Source: an uncultured Bacteroidales bacterium
GTDB taxonomy: Bacteria > Bacteroidota > Bacteroidia > Bacteroidales > WCHB1-69
DNA: 64,000 bases
Reading direction: 5' to 3'
Assembly (NCBI GenBank): GCA_900316305.1
Contig: ONCM01000009.1
Span: forward strand, 1 to 64,000
A program made the position numbers and the translations under genes. Below are positions 24,859-34,900 of this stretch, piece after piece (within the stretch, counting starts at the first letter, position 1; each line of letters opens with the position of its first letter). Under the pieces are notes generated by a model. It saw only the letters and a list, made by a program, of their open reading frames with translations, had not been told where the DNA came from and ran no database searches.

Positions 24859-25479
24859 CTAGAACTGAATTCCGAGACGGACTCCGGCGAAATGGTAAAG
24901 CACATTTTTGACTGCGTTGGTGGAGTAGGCAGAGAAGTCCTGTTCGTCCGGTTTCAGGATGGTGTAGCGGATGTCGCTGTATTGGTTTTTATAGCAGGCG
25001 GCCAGCACGATGGAGAGTTGTTCGTTGAGGTTGATGCGCATACCGATGCCGGCCTCGCCCATAGGACCCGTGGAGGTGCCGTGCACCACGCGGTCCATCG
25101 TTTCGGGAACGGAGGAGACGTACCATTTGAAGCTGTAGCCCATGTTGGCGTAGAACAGCGGCTCAATTTTCGTGTCGGTAAAGTTGACGGTGAAGTTGAG
25201 ATAGACGGGGATGAAGGCGGTGTGTTTCCAGAAGTCGAAACCGGCCCCGATACCCATCTGGAAATAGGGGTTGAACTGGTAGCCCAGCAGCTGGTTGACG
25301 GAGATGTCGAAGTTACGGTTCTGCACCGTTTTGTTCTCCAGTTCGATTTGGCCCAGTCCGGTGGCATAGCCGATGGAGGTCATGTAAATGAACTTCTTTT
25401 CGGGAGTGGGTCGGCGGTTCTGTGCATGAAGATTCAGACAGAACAGTGCAGCTATGAGGATAATGAGAATCTTTTTCAT
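24859..25479 (-). CDS. Outer-membrane beta-barrel protein
   Basis: A 206-aa exported protein with signal peptide MKKILIILIAALFCLNLHAQ and beta-hairpin-rich mature sequence (for example YQFNPYFQMGIGAGFDF and IPVYLNFTVNFTDTKIEPLF) ending FAGVRLGIQF. The aromatic last residue and strand pattern support an outer-membrane barrel. It lies 12 bp after recN in the minus-strand cluster; the function is unknown. Confidence 0.8.
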   Translation of the reverse strand: MKKILIILIAALFCLNLHAQNRRPTPEKKFIYMTSIGYATGLGQIELENKTVQNRNFDISVNQLLGYQFNPYFQMGIGAGFDFWKHTAFIPVYLNFTVNFTDTKIEPLFYANMGYSFKWYVSSVPETMDRVVHGTSTGPMGEAGIGMRINLNEQLSIVLAACYKNQYSDIRYTILKPDEQDFSAYSTNAVKNVLYHFAGVRLGIQF

Positions 25480-25491
25480 AATGATACCTCT

Positions 25492-27168
25492 TTATGATTG
25501 TTTGTGCGGGGCATGTTTCAGCATTTCGCGGGCGGTGGCTACGGCCGATTCGGTGCAGTTTTCACCGCTCATCATGGTGGCGATCATCTGCTCGCGTTCT
25601 TGCATGTCCAGCTGTTTGATATTCGTGAATGTTTTATTGTCGGCAGTCTGCTTGAAGACCAGCAGATGTTGGTCTCCGCAGGCGGCGATTTGCGGGAGGT
25701 GGGTGATGGCCAGCACCTGATGTTTCTGCGAAAGAAGCAGCATCATCTGGCCGACCTTCGAGGCGGTCTCACCGGAAATGCCCGTGTCGATTTCATCGAA
25801 GATGATGGTGGGCAGATACATGGAGTCGGTGATGATGGACTTGAGACAGAGCATGATACGGGACATTTCACCGCCTGAAGCAATGCGGGTGATGTCGGCG
25901 GGGTTGACACCGGCATTGGCAGAGAAGAGGAATGTGGCGGTGTCGGCGCCGTTTTCGCGCAACTCGCCAGTACTTTCCAACTCGACGGAGAATCGGCTTC
26001 CCTCCATACCCAGCTGTTGCAAACGGCTCTCCATCGCGTTGATCAAAGCGGGAAGGGCCGCTTTACGCGTCTCCGATAGTTTCTTGGCCGCGTCGGTGGC
26101 CTTCTCTTCCAGGATTTTCACGTTCCACTCACTCTCCGCAAGCCGCTCTTTCTCATCCGTAAAGGAGGAAACCTCCTGTTGCAGCTTCTCCAAAAGCGCT
26201 ATCAGGGCTTTATTGTCGTCCACGTGATATTTGTTCTGGAGGGTGAAAAGTTCGTCCAGACGGGCATTCAGCTGTTCGGTCAGGGCGGGGTTCACCTCCA
26301 CGTTATCGTTTTTACGGGCAATCTCGTATGCCAAATCCTGTGCTTCAACCAGCAGATTTTCAATACGTTGGTTGAAGGCTGCATATTCGGCACCTACCGA
26401 TTCGAGTGGACGAAGTTCCTGTTGAAGGCTCTTCAATATATATAATATATTGTCACTCTCCTGCTCGGAAAGCAGTCGGGTGGCATTGAAAAGGTGCGAT
26501 TTGATGGTTTCAGCAGAGGTCAGCTCCTTAATCCGTTGTTCGAGTTCCTCCTGCTCATCGGGTTGCAGCTGCGCGTTTTCCAGTTCATTGATAGTGAAAA
26601 GGTTATAGTCGTAACGCTGTGCCTCTTCCGTGCATTTCACGCGTAAGGCTTCCAAGGCCGTTTTCTCTTGCTGCCATTGATGTAAGATCTGCTGATAGTC
26701 GTTCAGAATGGCTTGGTTTTGCGCGAATTGGTCAATCAGCCGCATCCGGAAGCCGGCATTCTGCAGCATGAGGGTTTGGTGCTGGGAGTGGATGTCAACC
26801 AACAGCGAGGAGATGGTTTTCAGTACGGTAAGGTTGACGGGTGTGTCGTTGATGAAGGCGCGCGACTTTCCATGTTCGTTGATTTCGCGCCGGATGATGG
26901 TCTCGTCTTGATAATCGAGGTCGAATTCCTGAAATTGAGGTTCCAGATGGAGCCCTTTGAGGTTGAAAGTGGCCTCCACGATGCATTTTCTGGATTTGTC
27001 GAACAGCACGTCGGTGTCCGCGCGGTTGCCGAGAATCAGTGAGAGGGCACCCATGAGGATAGACTTACCGGCACCGGTCTCACCGGTGATGACGATCAAG
27101 CCTTCTTGAAAGGAGATCTCCAACGACCGAATAATGGCGTAATTCTCTATTTGTAGCGAGGTCAGCAT
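25492..27168 (-). CDS. recN: DNA repair protein RecN
   Basis: A 558-aa SMC-like ATPase acting in double-strand-break repair. Walker A is ITGETGAGKSILMGAL (about residues 26-41), long coiled coils fill about 160-380, the ABC signature is TRIASGGEMSRIMLCLK and Walker B is TIIFDEIDTGISG, followed by the D-loop and HLPQIAA. Six bases separate it from the DUF4835 gene, within the bamD-to-recN block. Confidence 0.96.
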   Translation of the reverse strand: MLTSLQIENYAIIRSLEISFQEGLIVITGETGAGKSILMGALSLILGNRADTDVLFDKSRKCIVEATFNLKGLHLEPQFQEFDLDYQDETIIRREINEHGKSRAFINDTPVNLTVLKTISSLLVDIHSQHQTLMLQNAGFRMRLIDQFAQNQAILNDYQQILHQWQQEKTALEALRVKCTEEAQRYDYNLFTINELENAQLQPDEQEELEQRIKELTSAETIKSHLFNATRLLSEQESDNILYILKSLQQELRPLESVGAEYAAFNQRIENLLVEAQDLAYEIARKNDNVEVNPALTEQLNARLDELFTLQNKYHVDDNKALIALLEKLQQEVSSFTDEKERLAESEWNVKILEEKATDAAKKLSETRKAALPALINAMESRLQQLGMEGSRFSVELESTGELRENGADTATFLFSANAGVNPADITRIASGGEMSRIMLCLKSIITDSMYLPTIIFDEIDTGISGETASKVGQMMLLLSQKHQVLAITHLPQIAACGDQHLLVFKQTADNKTFTNIKQLDMQEREQMIATMMSGENCTESAVATAREMLKHAPHKQS

Positions 27169-27174
27169 GTGCAG

Positions 27175-28077
27175 CTATTTGGAAGCAGTGTTGATGGCAT
27201 CGTATGCAGAAGAGTTGGTCGGGTCAATCTGCTTCATGATGTTGACCACCTGGGTCTTTTCGGAGGGCATACCCTCTTTGAAGATATTGATGATTTCGTC
27301 CTTCTTGGTATTGAGGATGATACGGATGATGGCGAGGTTTGACTTCTGGGCGTTGACCTGTTGCAGCAGTTTGAGGCTTTCGAGGATGACGGCGCGACCG
27401 GCATCGGGGGTTTCGCTCATCACGTCCAGCCCTAAACGGTGGTATTGGTAGTAGAAATCGTGAATTTTGCTGTAAGTGCTGTTGGTGAAGTTGTCGGTGA
27501 TCCAGTAACGGTTGTTCTGGCCGCTTTCTGCCACGTTCCAGCCCACATCCTTTTGATTGAGGTTCACGGTGTTCTGACATTTCGCAAAATAGGGAGAACC
27601 GCCGTTTGGGGAGAAGGAATCCAGTTCAACGGCGATAAACAGGTTTAGATAGTAGGCAATCAGCGAGGTGAGTTCCGAAAGGGCGGCGTTCTCGTCGTAT
27701 TCTAACTCGTCGCCGTCACTGTATTTGAATTTCACTTTCTTGTCTTGGAAACTCATCAACGTGGTTTTGTAGCTGGCGTTGAACACCGGACGTTGCAGCA
27801 CCAGATTGGCGGTGCCTTCGTATTCGTCACCGGAGGCTTTGGCCAAGTTGATGGTGATGGAGCACTCGATGCGCTCATTCTGTTTCAGGTTGTACTGGCA
27901 CCATTTCCGGTCATGGATGAAGGTGTACAGTTTTTGACGCAACTCGTTGTAACGCTGTTGGTTGCCAGTGTTTGAGATTTGGGTGGTGTTGATGGAGATG
28001 GCGCATTGGAAATCCTGCGCTTTCAACGGGCTGAAGGCGATCAGCAAGAGTACGAGAATGCCGATGATACGTTTCAT
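27175..28077 (-). CDS. DUF4835-family protein (PorD-like, type IX secretion associated)
   Basis: A 300-aa exported protein, signal peptide MKRIIGILVLLLIAFSPLKA. It has a conserved front half (ISINTTQISNTGNQQRYNEL, FIHDRKWCQYNLKQNERIEC) and the block SLIAYYLNLFIAVELDSFSP, then LKLLQQVNAQKSNLAIIRI near the end. This is the DUF4835 pattern; I recall the family being named PorD and linked to the type IX system, which agrees with three T9SS cargo genes in the window. Its biochemical role is unknown. Confidence 0.82.
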   Translation of the reverse strand: MKRIIGILVLLLIAFSPLKAQDFQCAISINTTQISNTGNQQRYNELRQKLYTFIHDRKWCQYNLKQNERIECSITINLAKASGDEYEGTANLVLQRPVFNASYKTTLMSFQDKKVKFKYSDGDELEYDENAALSELTSLIAYYLNLFIAVELDSFSPNGGSPYFAKCQNTVNLNQKDVGWNVAESGQNNRYWITDNFTNSTYSKIHDFYYQYHRLGLDVMSETPDAGRAVILESLKLLQQVNAQKSNLAIIRIILNTKKDEIINIFKEGMPSEKTQVVNIMKQIDPTNSSAYDAINTASK

Positions 28078-28086
28078 AGGTTAAGG

Positions 28087-29283
28087 TTATTGGTGAATAT
28101 AATGCAAGGCGGTTTGTAATATTTCCTGAGCTATTTCCTGTTTGCTTTTCAATTCGCTGGCGAACGACTGGCCGTCTTTGCTGAAAATGGTCACCTGGTT
28201 GGTGGCGGTGCGGAATCCGGCGCCTTTGGTTCGCAGGGAATTGAGAACGATGAGGTCTGCGTTTTTAGTATGCAGTTTCTTTTTGGCGTTTTCGAACTCG
28301 TTTTCGGTCTCCAGGGCGAAACCGATGAGCAGTTGGTCATCGCGTTTTGTCTTGCCGATGGAGGCGAGGATGTCTTTGGTCTTGACCAGCTCAACGGTCA
28401 GATTCTCTTCCCCTTTCTTGATTTTTTCGGGAGCGACGTGCGCGGGTGTGTAATCGGCCACGGCAGCGGACATGATGATAATGTCTTGCTGGTCAGCCAA
28501 TTCCGTGCACTTCCGGTACATCTCCTCGGCGGTCTTCACATCGTAACGTTGGATGTTGTGATGCCGCGCGGAGCATTGGGTGGGACCGGTCACTAGGGAG
28601 ACCAACGCCCCCTTGCGGGCGGCGGCCTCGGCTAGACAGAAACCCATCAGTCCGGAGGAGTGGTTGCCGATGAAGCGGACAGGGTCGATGGGCTCGTAGG
28701 TTGGACCTGCGCTGATGAGCACGCGTTTGCCCTCTAGGGTGTGGTCATCACTCATGAACTCATCCACCGTCTCGAAAATCTCCTCGGGTTCCCTCATGCG
28801 TCCGTTGCCGGTGGTGCCGCAGGCCAGAAATCCCGAATCGGGCTGGATGATGTGGCAGCCGCGTTGGACAAGTAAATCGAGGTTATGCTGTACCGCTGGA
28901 TTCTCGAACATGTTGCTGTTCATGGCCGGTGCAATGAAGACGGGTTTGTTGACAGCCAAGAAAAGGGTGGAGAGGGCATCATCGGCAATGCCGTTGGCGA
29001 ATTTGCCGATGATGTTGGCGGTGGCAGGGGCCACCACGAGGGCATCCGCCCAGTCCGCCACACTGATGTGCTCGACCTCCAACGTGCGGTTGGGATCGAA
29101 CATGTCGGTGTATAATTTGTTCTGAGACAGCGTCTCAATGGTCAGCGGGGTGACAAATTGCAAGGCATTCTGAGTGGCGGTCACACGTACCTCGTAGCCG
29201 TTTTTCTTGAAAAGACGGATGAGGTGCATCGACTTGTAAGCCGCGATGCCGCCGGAGATGCCTATGACTATGTGCTTGCCCAT
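28087..29283 (-). CDS. coaBC: Bifunctional phosphopantothenoylcysteine decarboxylase / phosphopantothenate-cysteine ligase
   Basis: A 398-aa coenzyme A synthesis enzyme. The N-terminal flavoprotein CoaC domain has IGISGGIAAYKSMHLIR, the active-site His in EHISVADWADALVVAPATAN, the substrate motif APAMNSNMFENPAVQ and the cysteine motif in FLACGTTGNGRM. The C-terminal CoaB domain holds VLISAGPTYEPIDPVRFIGN and SAAVADYTP. Both halves are intact. Twelve bases separate it from rpoZ. Confidence 0.97.
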   Translation of the reverse strand: MGKHIVIGISGGIAAYKSMHLIRLFKKNGYEVRVTATQNALQFVTPLTIETLSQNKLYTDMFDPNRTLEVEHISVADWADALVVAPATANIIGKFANGIADDALSTLFLAVNKPVFIAPAMNSNMFENPAVQHNLDLLVQRGCHIIQPDSGFLACGTTGNGRMREPEEIFETVDEFMSDDHTLEGKRVLISAGPTYEPIDPVRFIGNHSSGLMGFCLAEAAARKGALVSLVTGPTQCSARHHNIQRYDVKTAEEMYRKCTELADQQDIIIMSAAVADYTPAHVAPEKIKKGEENLTVELVKTKDILASIGKTKRDDQLLIGFALETENEFENAKKKLHTKNADLIVLNSLRTKGAGFRTATNQVTIFSKDGQSFASELKSKQEIAQEILQTALHYIHQ

Positions 29284-29295
29284 AACCCGTTGTGA

Positions 29296-29622
29296 TTATT
29301 CGGTGACGTCTTTGAAGTAGATCTGGTCATTCTCGAATTCGTAGAGAGCCAGTTGGGTGGGCTTGGGAAGCTGCTCGTACATCTTGGAAAGTTCGATCTG
29401 TTCGCGGTTTTCGTAAACCTCTTCGCCAGAACGCTCTTGCGGAGCCTGAAGGTGGGAGTTCTCTTGGAATTCCTGTTTCAGCTCGGCGGCAATTTGGTCG
29501 GCGCGTTTCGACATGATGACGATGCTCTTGTAGAAGTTGCCGGTGTCCTTGTCGTACTTGCGGATGTCTTTGGTCTTGGCGTACAGGTCGATTTTTAATT
29601 TTTTGTAGTCTAAAGCTTTCAT
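29296..29622 (-). CDS. rpoZ: DNA-directed RNA polymerase omega subunit (RpoZ/Rpb6-like)
   Basis: A 108-aa protein of the Bacteroidota omega type. It has NFYKSIVIMSKRADQIAAEL, the core Rpb6/omega helix, and the C-terminal PKPTQLALYEFENDQIYFKD tail characteristic of the phylum's version. It lies between bamD (15 bp upstream) and coaBC (12 bp downstream), the usual location in the phylum. Confidence 0.9.
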   Translation of the reverse strand: MKALDYKKLKIDLYAKTKDIRKYDKDTGNFYKSIVIMSKRADQIAAELKQEFQENSHLQAPQERSGEEVYENREQIELSKMYEQLPKPTQLALYEFENDQIYFKDVTE

Positions 29623-29637
29623 TTTTTGTGACTTATA

Positions 29638-30579
29638 TTATTGATTCGTTTTATATTTCAGCAATTGTTTGGCTGCATCTTGGGCGATTTTCTCCACCTC
29701 CTTCATGTATTTGCAGTCGGGGTAGTTGACGCGCATCTTCTCGCAGGATTCGAGGCAGGTCTTGAAACGTTCGGGCTTTTTGCGCTCTGTGCTTCGCTTG
29801 GCGTACTCGTAGTTGTTAAGCACCAGATAATAGACGGCCTCGGGCATGAGCGGCGAATAGGAGTACTTGTTGAAAAAGTTCTTGGCCGCAATCTGGCAGG
29901 CTTCGTAATTGTCTGTGTTGTAGTATAGTTTCATGATTTCCAGTTCCTTGCGGGCGAGCTTGATATAGAGTTCGTCAAGCATCAGGTTGCACTCCTCAAG
30001 GTGCTTGCTTTCGGGGTAGGCCTGGATGTAGGATTTAATCTGCTCGATGGCAAACTGGGTGTTGGTTTGGTCGAGATAATATTCGGGACTGGTCTTATAG
30101 ACCGCTTGGATGCAGCGGAAGAAGGCATCTTCGGTGTGTTCGGAGTTGGGGTAGCGTCTGACGAAGTCCTTGAAGTGGAAAGCAGCCATGTTGTAGTCGC
30201 CGTTTTGATAGTAGGAATCGGCGAAGAGGTAGAGGATAGTGTCGGCTTGCGGGGTACCCAGGGAGAGGGGATAGAGCTCTTCAAAAAGACCGGCGGCGGA
30301 GAGCCACTGGTGGTTGTTGTAGAACTTTAGGGCGCGCTGGTAGTTCTGTTCGAAAGTCTCAAAGGTGACCCGTTTGTTGGAGATTCTGGTGGTATTTTTT
30401 TTCTTCTTGCCAGGTTTGTCGTTGCCCTGCTGCGCCGGAGCTTGGGGCTTGACCGTGTCCTGCTGTGCCAGCGTTTCGGGCACAATCGTATCTACCGCAC
30501 AGCGAAACTCCGCTGCACACACGTCCACCGTGAAGGCTAACAATATGACTAACAGTATATTACAAGTCTTCTTTGCCAT
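29638..30579 (-). CDS. bamD: BamD-like outer-membrane assembly protein
   Basis: A 313-aa exported TPR protein. After the signal peptide MAKKTCNILLVILLAFTVDV there is a basic, Gln/Pro-rich linker (about 40-70), then TPR repeats: FYNNHQWLSAAGLFEELYPL, LFADSYYQNGDYNMAAFHF, FVRRYPNSEHTEDAFFRC, YIQAYPESKHLEEC. This is the BamD/YfiO pattern and gene position. A standard lipobox is not evident (VDVC), unlike typical BamD lipoproteins. The ATG at 30579 is preferred because the longer reading starts with a TTG inside the TATATTTG promoter box. Confidence 0.87.
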   Translation of the reverse strand: MAKKTCNILLVILLAFTVDVCAAEFRCAVDTIVPETLAQQDTVKPQAPAQQGNDKPGKKKKNTTRISNKRVTFETFEQNYQRALKFYNNHQWLSAAGLFEELYPLSLGTPQADTILYLFADSYYQNGDYNMAAFHFKDFVRRYPNSEHTEDAFFRCIQAVYKTSPEYYLDQTNTQFAIEQIKSYIQAYPESKHLEECNLMLDELYIKLARKELEIMKLYYNTDNYEACQIAAKNFFNKYSYSPLMPEAVYYLVLNNYEYAKRSTERKKPERFKTCLESCEKMRVNYPDCKYMKEVEKIAQDAAKQLLKYKTNQ

Positions 30580-30594
30580 ATTTAAAAAATCGCG

Positions 30595-30602
30595 CAAATA
30601 TA
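30595..30602 (-). promoter_or_regulatory. TATATTTG -7 box of the bamD-rpoZ-coaBC-recN block
   Basis: TAnnTTTG box 15 bp before the bamD ATG. It probably drives the long minus-strand transcript. Confidence 0.75.
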
Positions 30603-30631
30603 GTATTTTTTTTGGTATGAGGTAAAATTAG

Positions 30632-30639
30632 TATCTTTG
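30632..30639 (+). promoter_or_regulatory. TATCTTTG -7 box of sbcDC
   Basis: TAnnTTTG box on the plus strand, 29 bp from the divergent bamD box and 18 bp before the sbcD ATG. Confidence 0.75.
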
Positions 30640-30657
30640 CCGCTCAAAACGGCTGAA

Positions 30658-31845
30658 ATGAAACTATTACACACATCGGACTGGCACATCGGACAGGTGC
30701 TTAACTTCCACTACGACAGGCAGGAGGAGCATCAATATTTCTTCGATCAGCTCTGTCGGATCATTGAGCGGGAAAGACCTGATGCGATGGTCGTCAGCGG
30801 GGATATTTACGACAAGAACACGCCGGGCAACAGCTCCATGCGTTTTCTGTCCGACAACCTGCTCAGAATCTGTGATTTGGTACCCGATATGCCGCTCATT
30901 CTCACTGCTGGCAATCACGACAGCAGTTCGCGCATCGAAAGCATGGCGGGCGTATGGCGGCGGGTGAACACTTATTTCATCGGAGCGGCGGAACGTGCAG
31001 AAGACCAATATCTTATCGACAAACATATCCTTGAAATTCCGGGAAAAGGTTGGATTGCCGCCATCCCGTATATCCCTGATTATCAAAGTGATTTGTACAA
31101 TGCGGTCTTGTCAGAAATCCGTACTCGGAACACTCAAAACTTGCCCGTGATTCTGATGGGGCATACCACGATCGGTAACGCTGTGTTCACCGCGCACGAA
31201 AGCGTCTCCTTCAACGGAAGAGACATTGTGGGTGGTATCAACAGTATGGATATCAGTGAGATAGATGACGATTACGACTATTTGGCGTTAGGACACATCC
31301 ACACCCCGCAGACGCTTCCGAACGGGAAGGCCAGGTACTGTGGCAGTCCTGTGCAGCTGAACTTCAAGGAGCAGTTTGCGCATTCGGTGACGATGGTAAC
31401 CGTTGACAATCATGGAGATACGCCCAAAATGGAGACCATCGAGTTGGAGCCGTTGCGTCGGTTCTATGTGATTCCGCAGGAACCGAAGCCGCTGGAAGAG
31501 GCTTTGGAGGATCTGGATACGCATCTTCCTGACCAGCAGGGATATGTACAGCTCAATATCCTTTCGGCCGAACGACTGCCCTCCGACACGGAGAACCGCA
31601 TCCGCAGCATTCTCGAACGCGGCGAAGGCCTCCTCTACTGCGACTACAAGGTCTCGCGCCCTGCTCGCGATGGCCAATCCACACTCGAAAAACCCGACTT
31701 CAACCTCTCCGAATTCCGAGAAAAAGACCCGCTCGAGATTGCCGAACGCTACTTCACGGAAACGTTGCAAACGGATATGGACGACACTTTGAAAGAACTT
31801 TTACATTCGGTGATACAAGAGGTTAGGGAGGAAGAAGCACGTTGA
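30658..31845 (+). CDS. sbcD: Exonuclease SbcCD, nuclease subunit SbcD
   Basis: A 395-aa Mre11-type nuclease. Metal-binding motifs are all present: HTSDWHIGQVL, VVSGDIYDKNTPG, LTAGNHDSSSRI, ILMGHTTIG and LALGHIHTPQTL. The C-terminal cap continues to ~395. The ATG at 30658 is chosen because the longer reading begins within the promoter box. sbcC follows after 89 bp containing two repeat half-palindromes. Confidence 0.95.
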   Translation: MKLLHTSDWHIGQVLNFHYDRQEEHQYFFDQLCRIIERERPDAMVVSGDIYDKNTPGNSSMRFLSDNLLRICDLVPDMPLILTAGNHDSSSRIESMAGVWRRVNTYFIGAAERAEDQYLIDKHILEIPGKGWIAAIPYIPDYQSDLYNAVLSEIRTRNTQNLPVILMGHTTIGNAVFTAHESVSFNGRDIVGGINSMDISEIDDDYDYLALGHIHTPQTLPNGKARYCGSPVQLNFKEQFAHSVTMVTVDNHGDTPKMETIELEPLRRFYVIPQEPKPLEEALEDLDTHLPDQQGYVQLNILSAERLPSDTENRIRSILERGEGLLYCDYKVSRPARDGQSTLEKPDFNLSEFREKDPLEIAERYFTETLQTDMDDTLKELLHSVIQEVREEEAR

Positions 31846-31857
31846 TCTTGACAGATT

Positions 31858-31915
31858 GGGCGTATGCGGATCGCCGATGTAATTGAGAAAATGGGCGTAT
31901 GCGATACGCCCCTAC
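31858..31915. repeat. GGGCGTATGCG repeats and a GTAGGGGCG-type half palindrome
   Basis: GGGCGTATGCGGATCGCC (31858-31875) is followed by GGGCGTATGCGATACGCCC and CTAC (31893-31915). The word GGGCGTATGCGATTCGCC recurs at 60154-60171. It fills the sbcD-sbcC spacer. Confidence 0.75.
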
Positions 31916-31934
31916 CAGAAACAATCATTAAACA

Positions 31935-34900
31935 ATGAAATTCAAACGATTAGAGATACGAAACATCAATTCCATTGCGGAGGCGGTCATCGATTTTGAA
32001 CACCTGATGCCCGAGGACCAGCATATCTTCATGATCTGGGGAGTGTCGGGCGCGGGAAAGAGCACCATCCTTGATGCGATATGCATGGCGTTGTTTTGCA
32101 AAACACCTCGTTTACAGAGTATTGCGGAGAAGAAGGAGAACCAGTACGTGGACCCCGAGTTCCAGTTCAGTGATCGCGCCAAAGGCATTGCCATTAATGA
32201 CCTTCGGCAGTATCTGAAGCGCGGTACAAAGGAGGGCTGGTGTAGTCTGCAATTCGTTGGGAATGACAGTATTACTTATACTGCCAAGACCGCCTTTTCG
32301 ATTAATCGAAACGGCAATCTCAATAACATTGAGTGGTCGCTGACTTCCGAAAACGGTGTTTGGAGCAAGGTGAAAGAGGTTGAACAGCAAGTGATTACCG
32401 TTACTGGACTGACCTACGAGCAGTTTTGTCGCACGACGATGTTGGCGCAAGGCGAGTTTACTAAGTTCATGAAGAGCGACCAGAACGCTAAAGCGGAGAT
32501 TCTGGAGAAATTGACCGACACGAGCATCTTTTCGGAAATAGGCCGGCGGATTTACGAGAAATACAACGCCCAGAAGAAGGCTTTCGAGCAACTTAACAGC
32601 GAAAACGAGAATATTACGAGACTGAATGACGAGCAAATTGCAGATTATCAGAAGAATATACAAGAAATTGAAGCTGGGAACAAGCAGATAGACGAGGAGT
32701 TAGTTATTCTAACCCAAAAGTCCACGTGGATAAAGCAATTGGCTCAATATCAAGAGGATGTGGCTAAATCGGAGGCACAATGTCTGTCCGCCGAAGCCGC
32801 CACGAAATCGGAGGAGTATCTTCGCACACAGGAGTTGGTGCAGCGTTGGGAGAAAGCTGAGAACGAGCGCAAAACCTACAACGAACGGGTGCTGCTCCAA
32901 CAAAACGCCCAACAACTGCAAGAAACCGAAAAAGCGTGCCAATCCAACTATCAGATACTTACGTCTGGATTAGTACATTACAAACAGCAACTCGAACAGT
33001 TGTATGCTGATATTGAAAAAATCCAAGATGAGCTGAAATCTCAGGCTTTTAAGGCGGAAGTGTACGCTCACGCGCCCATTTTGTGCGAAAAATTGAAACA
33101 ATTTGCCAGTTTTCAGCAGGAATTGTCGCTGATTGACGGCAAAATAAAGGTGACAACAGCGTCTATCGGACAGTTTGAGGATGCTTTAGAGAAGAAAAAG
33201 GCGGAAATCGCTCAGCAACAGGGAATTGTCACCAATCTTTCTCAAGATGCCGAGGTATTAAAGTCTCAGGCACAACAATTTGATTTGGCGGATCTCACCC
33301 GCCAGCAGACCGAAAAGACGAACCTGCTGAACCAGTTGAAAAATGTCCAGAAATCGGTTCAAGATCTTAGAAAACAGCAAGATGAGATTACGACGTTGAA
33401 AAATGCGGTTAACGCGCAACAGCAACAGGTTCAAGAACTTAACCAGCAGTTTGGACATGCGCAGCAGCAGTTTGTAGCGGCGCAAGCGGCACAGGTAACC
33501 GCCCAAAAGTGCTACGATTCGGCGGCGCAGAGTGTCAACGATTTCGCCAAACAGATCCGTGCGGGTCTGCAGGTGGGCGACACCTGTCCCGTTTGCGGAC
33601 AAAAGGTGGAACAACTGCTTACGAATGAGGCCGTTGAGCAAAGTGTAAAAGCATTGCAGCAGCAATTGGCAGAGGCGAACAAGGCGGTCGATGATAGTAA
33701 GAAAGCGTTGAACACCGTCACCACCAATCTTAGTCGAGCGCAGGGAAGTTTCGATGCTGCGCAAAAAGACCTCCAGCTGAAGTCGCAGCAGCAGAAATCC
33801 GCCTTGTCGGCCTTGGGTGAGGTTTGTCAAACGCTGAACATCACGATGGACAAAACCATTGATGAACAGCTTGATAATCTGATTGCTGCAACGAAGGAAG
33901 AGGCTCAAGTCATCACGCAGCGTATTGAGAATGCTATACAGTTGAACAAGCAGTTGACAGAGAAGTCAGAGCAGCTGTCGAAGCAGAACAAGCAGTTGGA
34001 GCAGCTCACTGTCGACAAGCATCAGGCGGAAGTGAACCTCGCCACTGCGCAGAAGTCGTTAGATGGTCTGAGGGAGCAACAAACGCAAATTTCCAAGAAT
34101 ATTGAGGCTTCGCATGCGGAATTGGCCGGTTCTTTCAGCGATATTTATCCAAAATGGGAAGATAATCCGCTTGAGACGGCCCAAACCCTTGATCAGGAGA
34201 CAAAATCCTACGAAAAACGCAAGGAAGAGCTGAAAAACCTACAGGAGGCCGCCGAAAAGGGAAAGACTGAACTGCAGCAAATACAGGCTTTTGAGAAGAA
34301 AGTGTCGGCGTTGTTCCCATTTATTGTGCCAGAAATTGCCAAACCGTGTGAGCAATTGACTGAAAAATGGTCGGATTTGGCTGAAAAGTGCGCGATTTTG
34401 TCGCAACAGAAGTCCGAATTGTCCTCGAAATTAGCTAAAGCGGAGACTTCATTGCGAGAATATTACCAACAACATCCGGAAATCTCAGAGGCTGTCTTGG
34501 CGGAATTGGCTGGCATATCCGCTGAACAGATTGCCCAACTACGTGAGCAATTGAAGGTTGCTCAGGAACAGGTGCAGACCGCCCTCGGGAAACGTCAACA
34601 AGCGCAGGAAACGTTGCAAAAACACGAAGCGTCGAAACCTGAGTTTGCTGAAAACGAACAATTGTCCGACATTGAGCGGCTAATTCTCGAAAAGAATGCG
34701 CTGAAGACGGAAAAATCGCAAGAAATCGGGCAAATCAAGCATATTTTGCAGCAGGATGCCGACAACAAACAGAAATATGCTGACACATTGGCGAAATTGG
34801 ACGCTTTGCAGCAGCAGGTACGGCAGTGGGAGCGGCTCAACAACACTTTCGGTGACAGCAACGGCAAGGTCTTTCGCCGCATCGCACAGAGTTTCATCCT

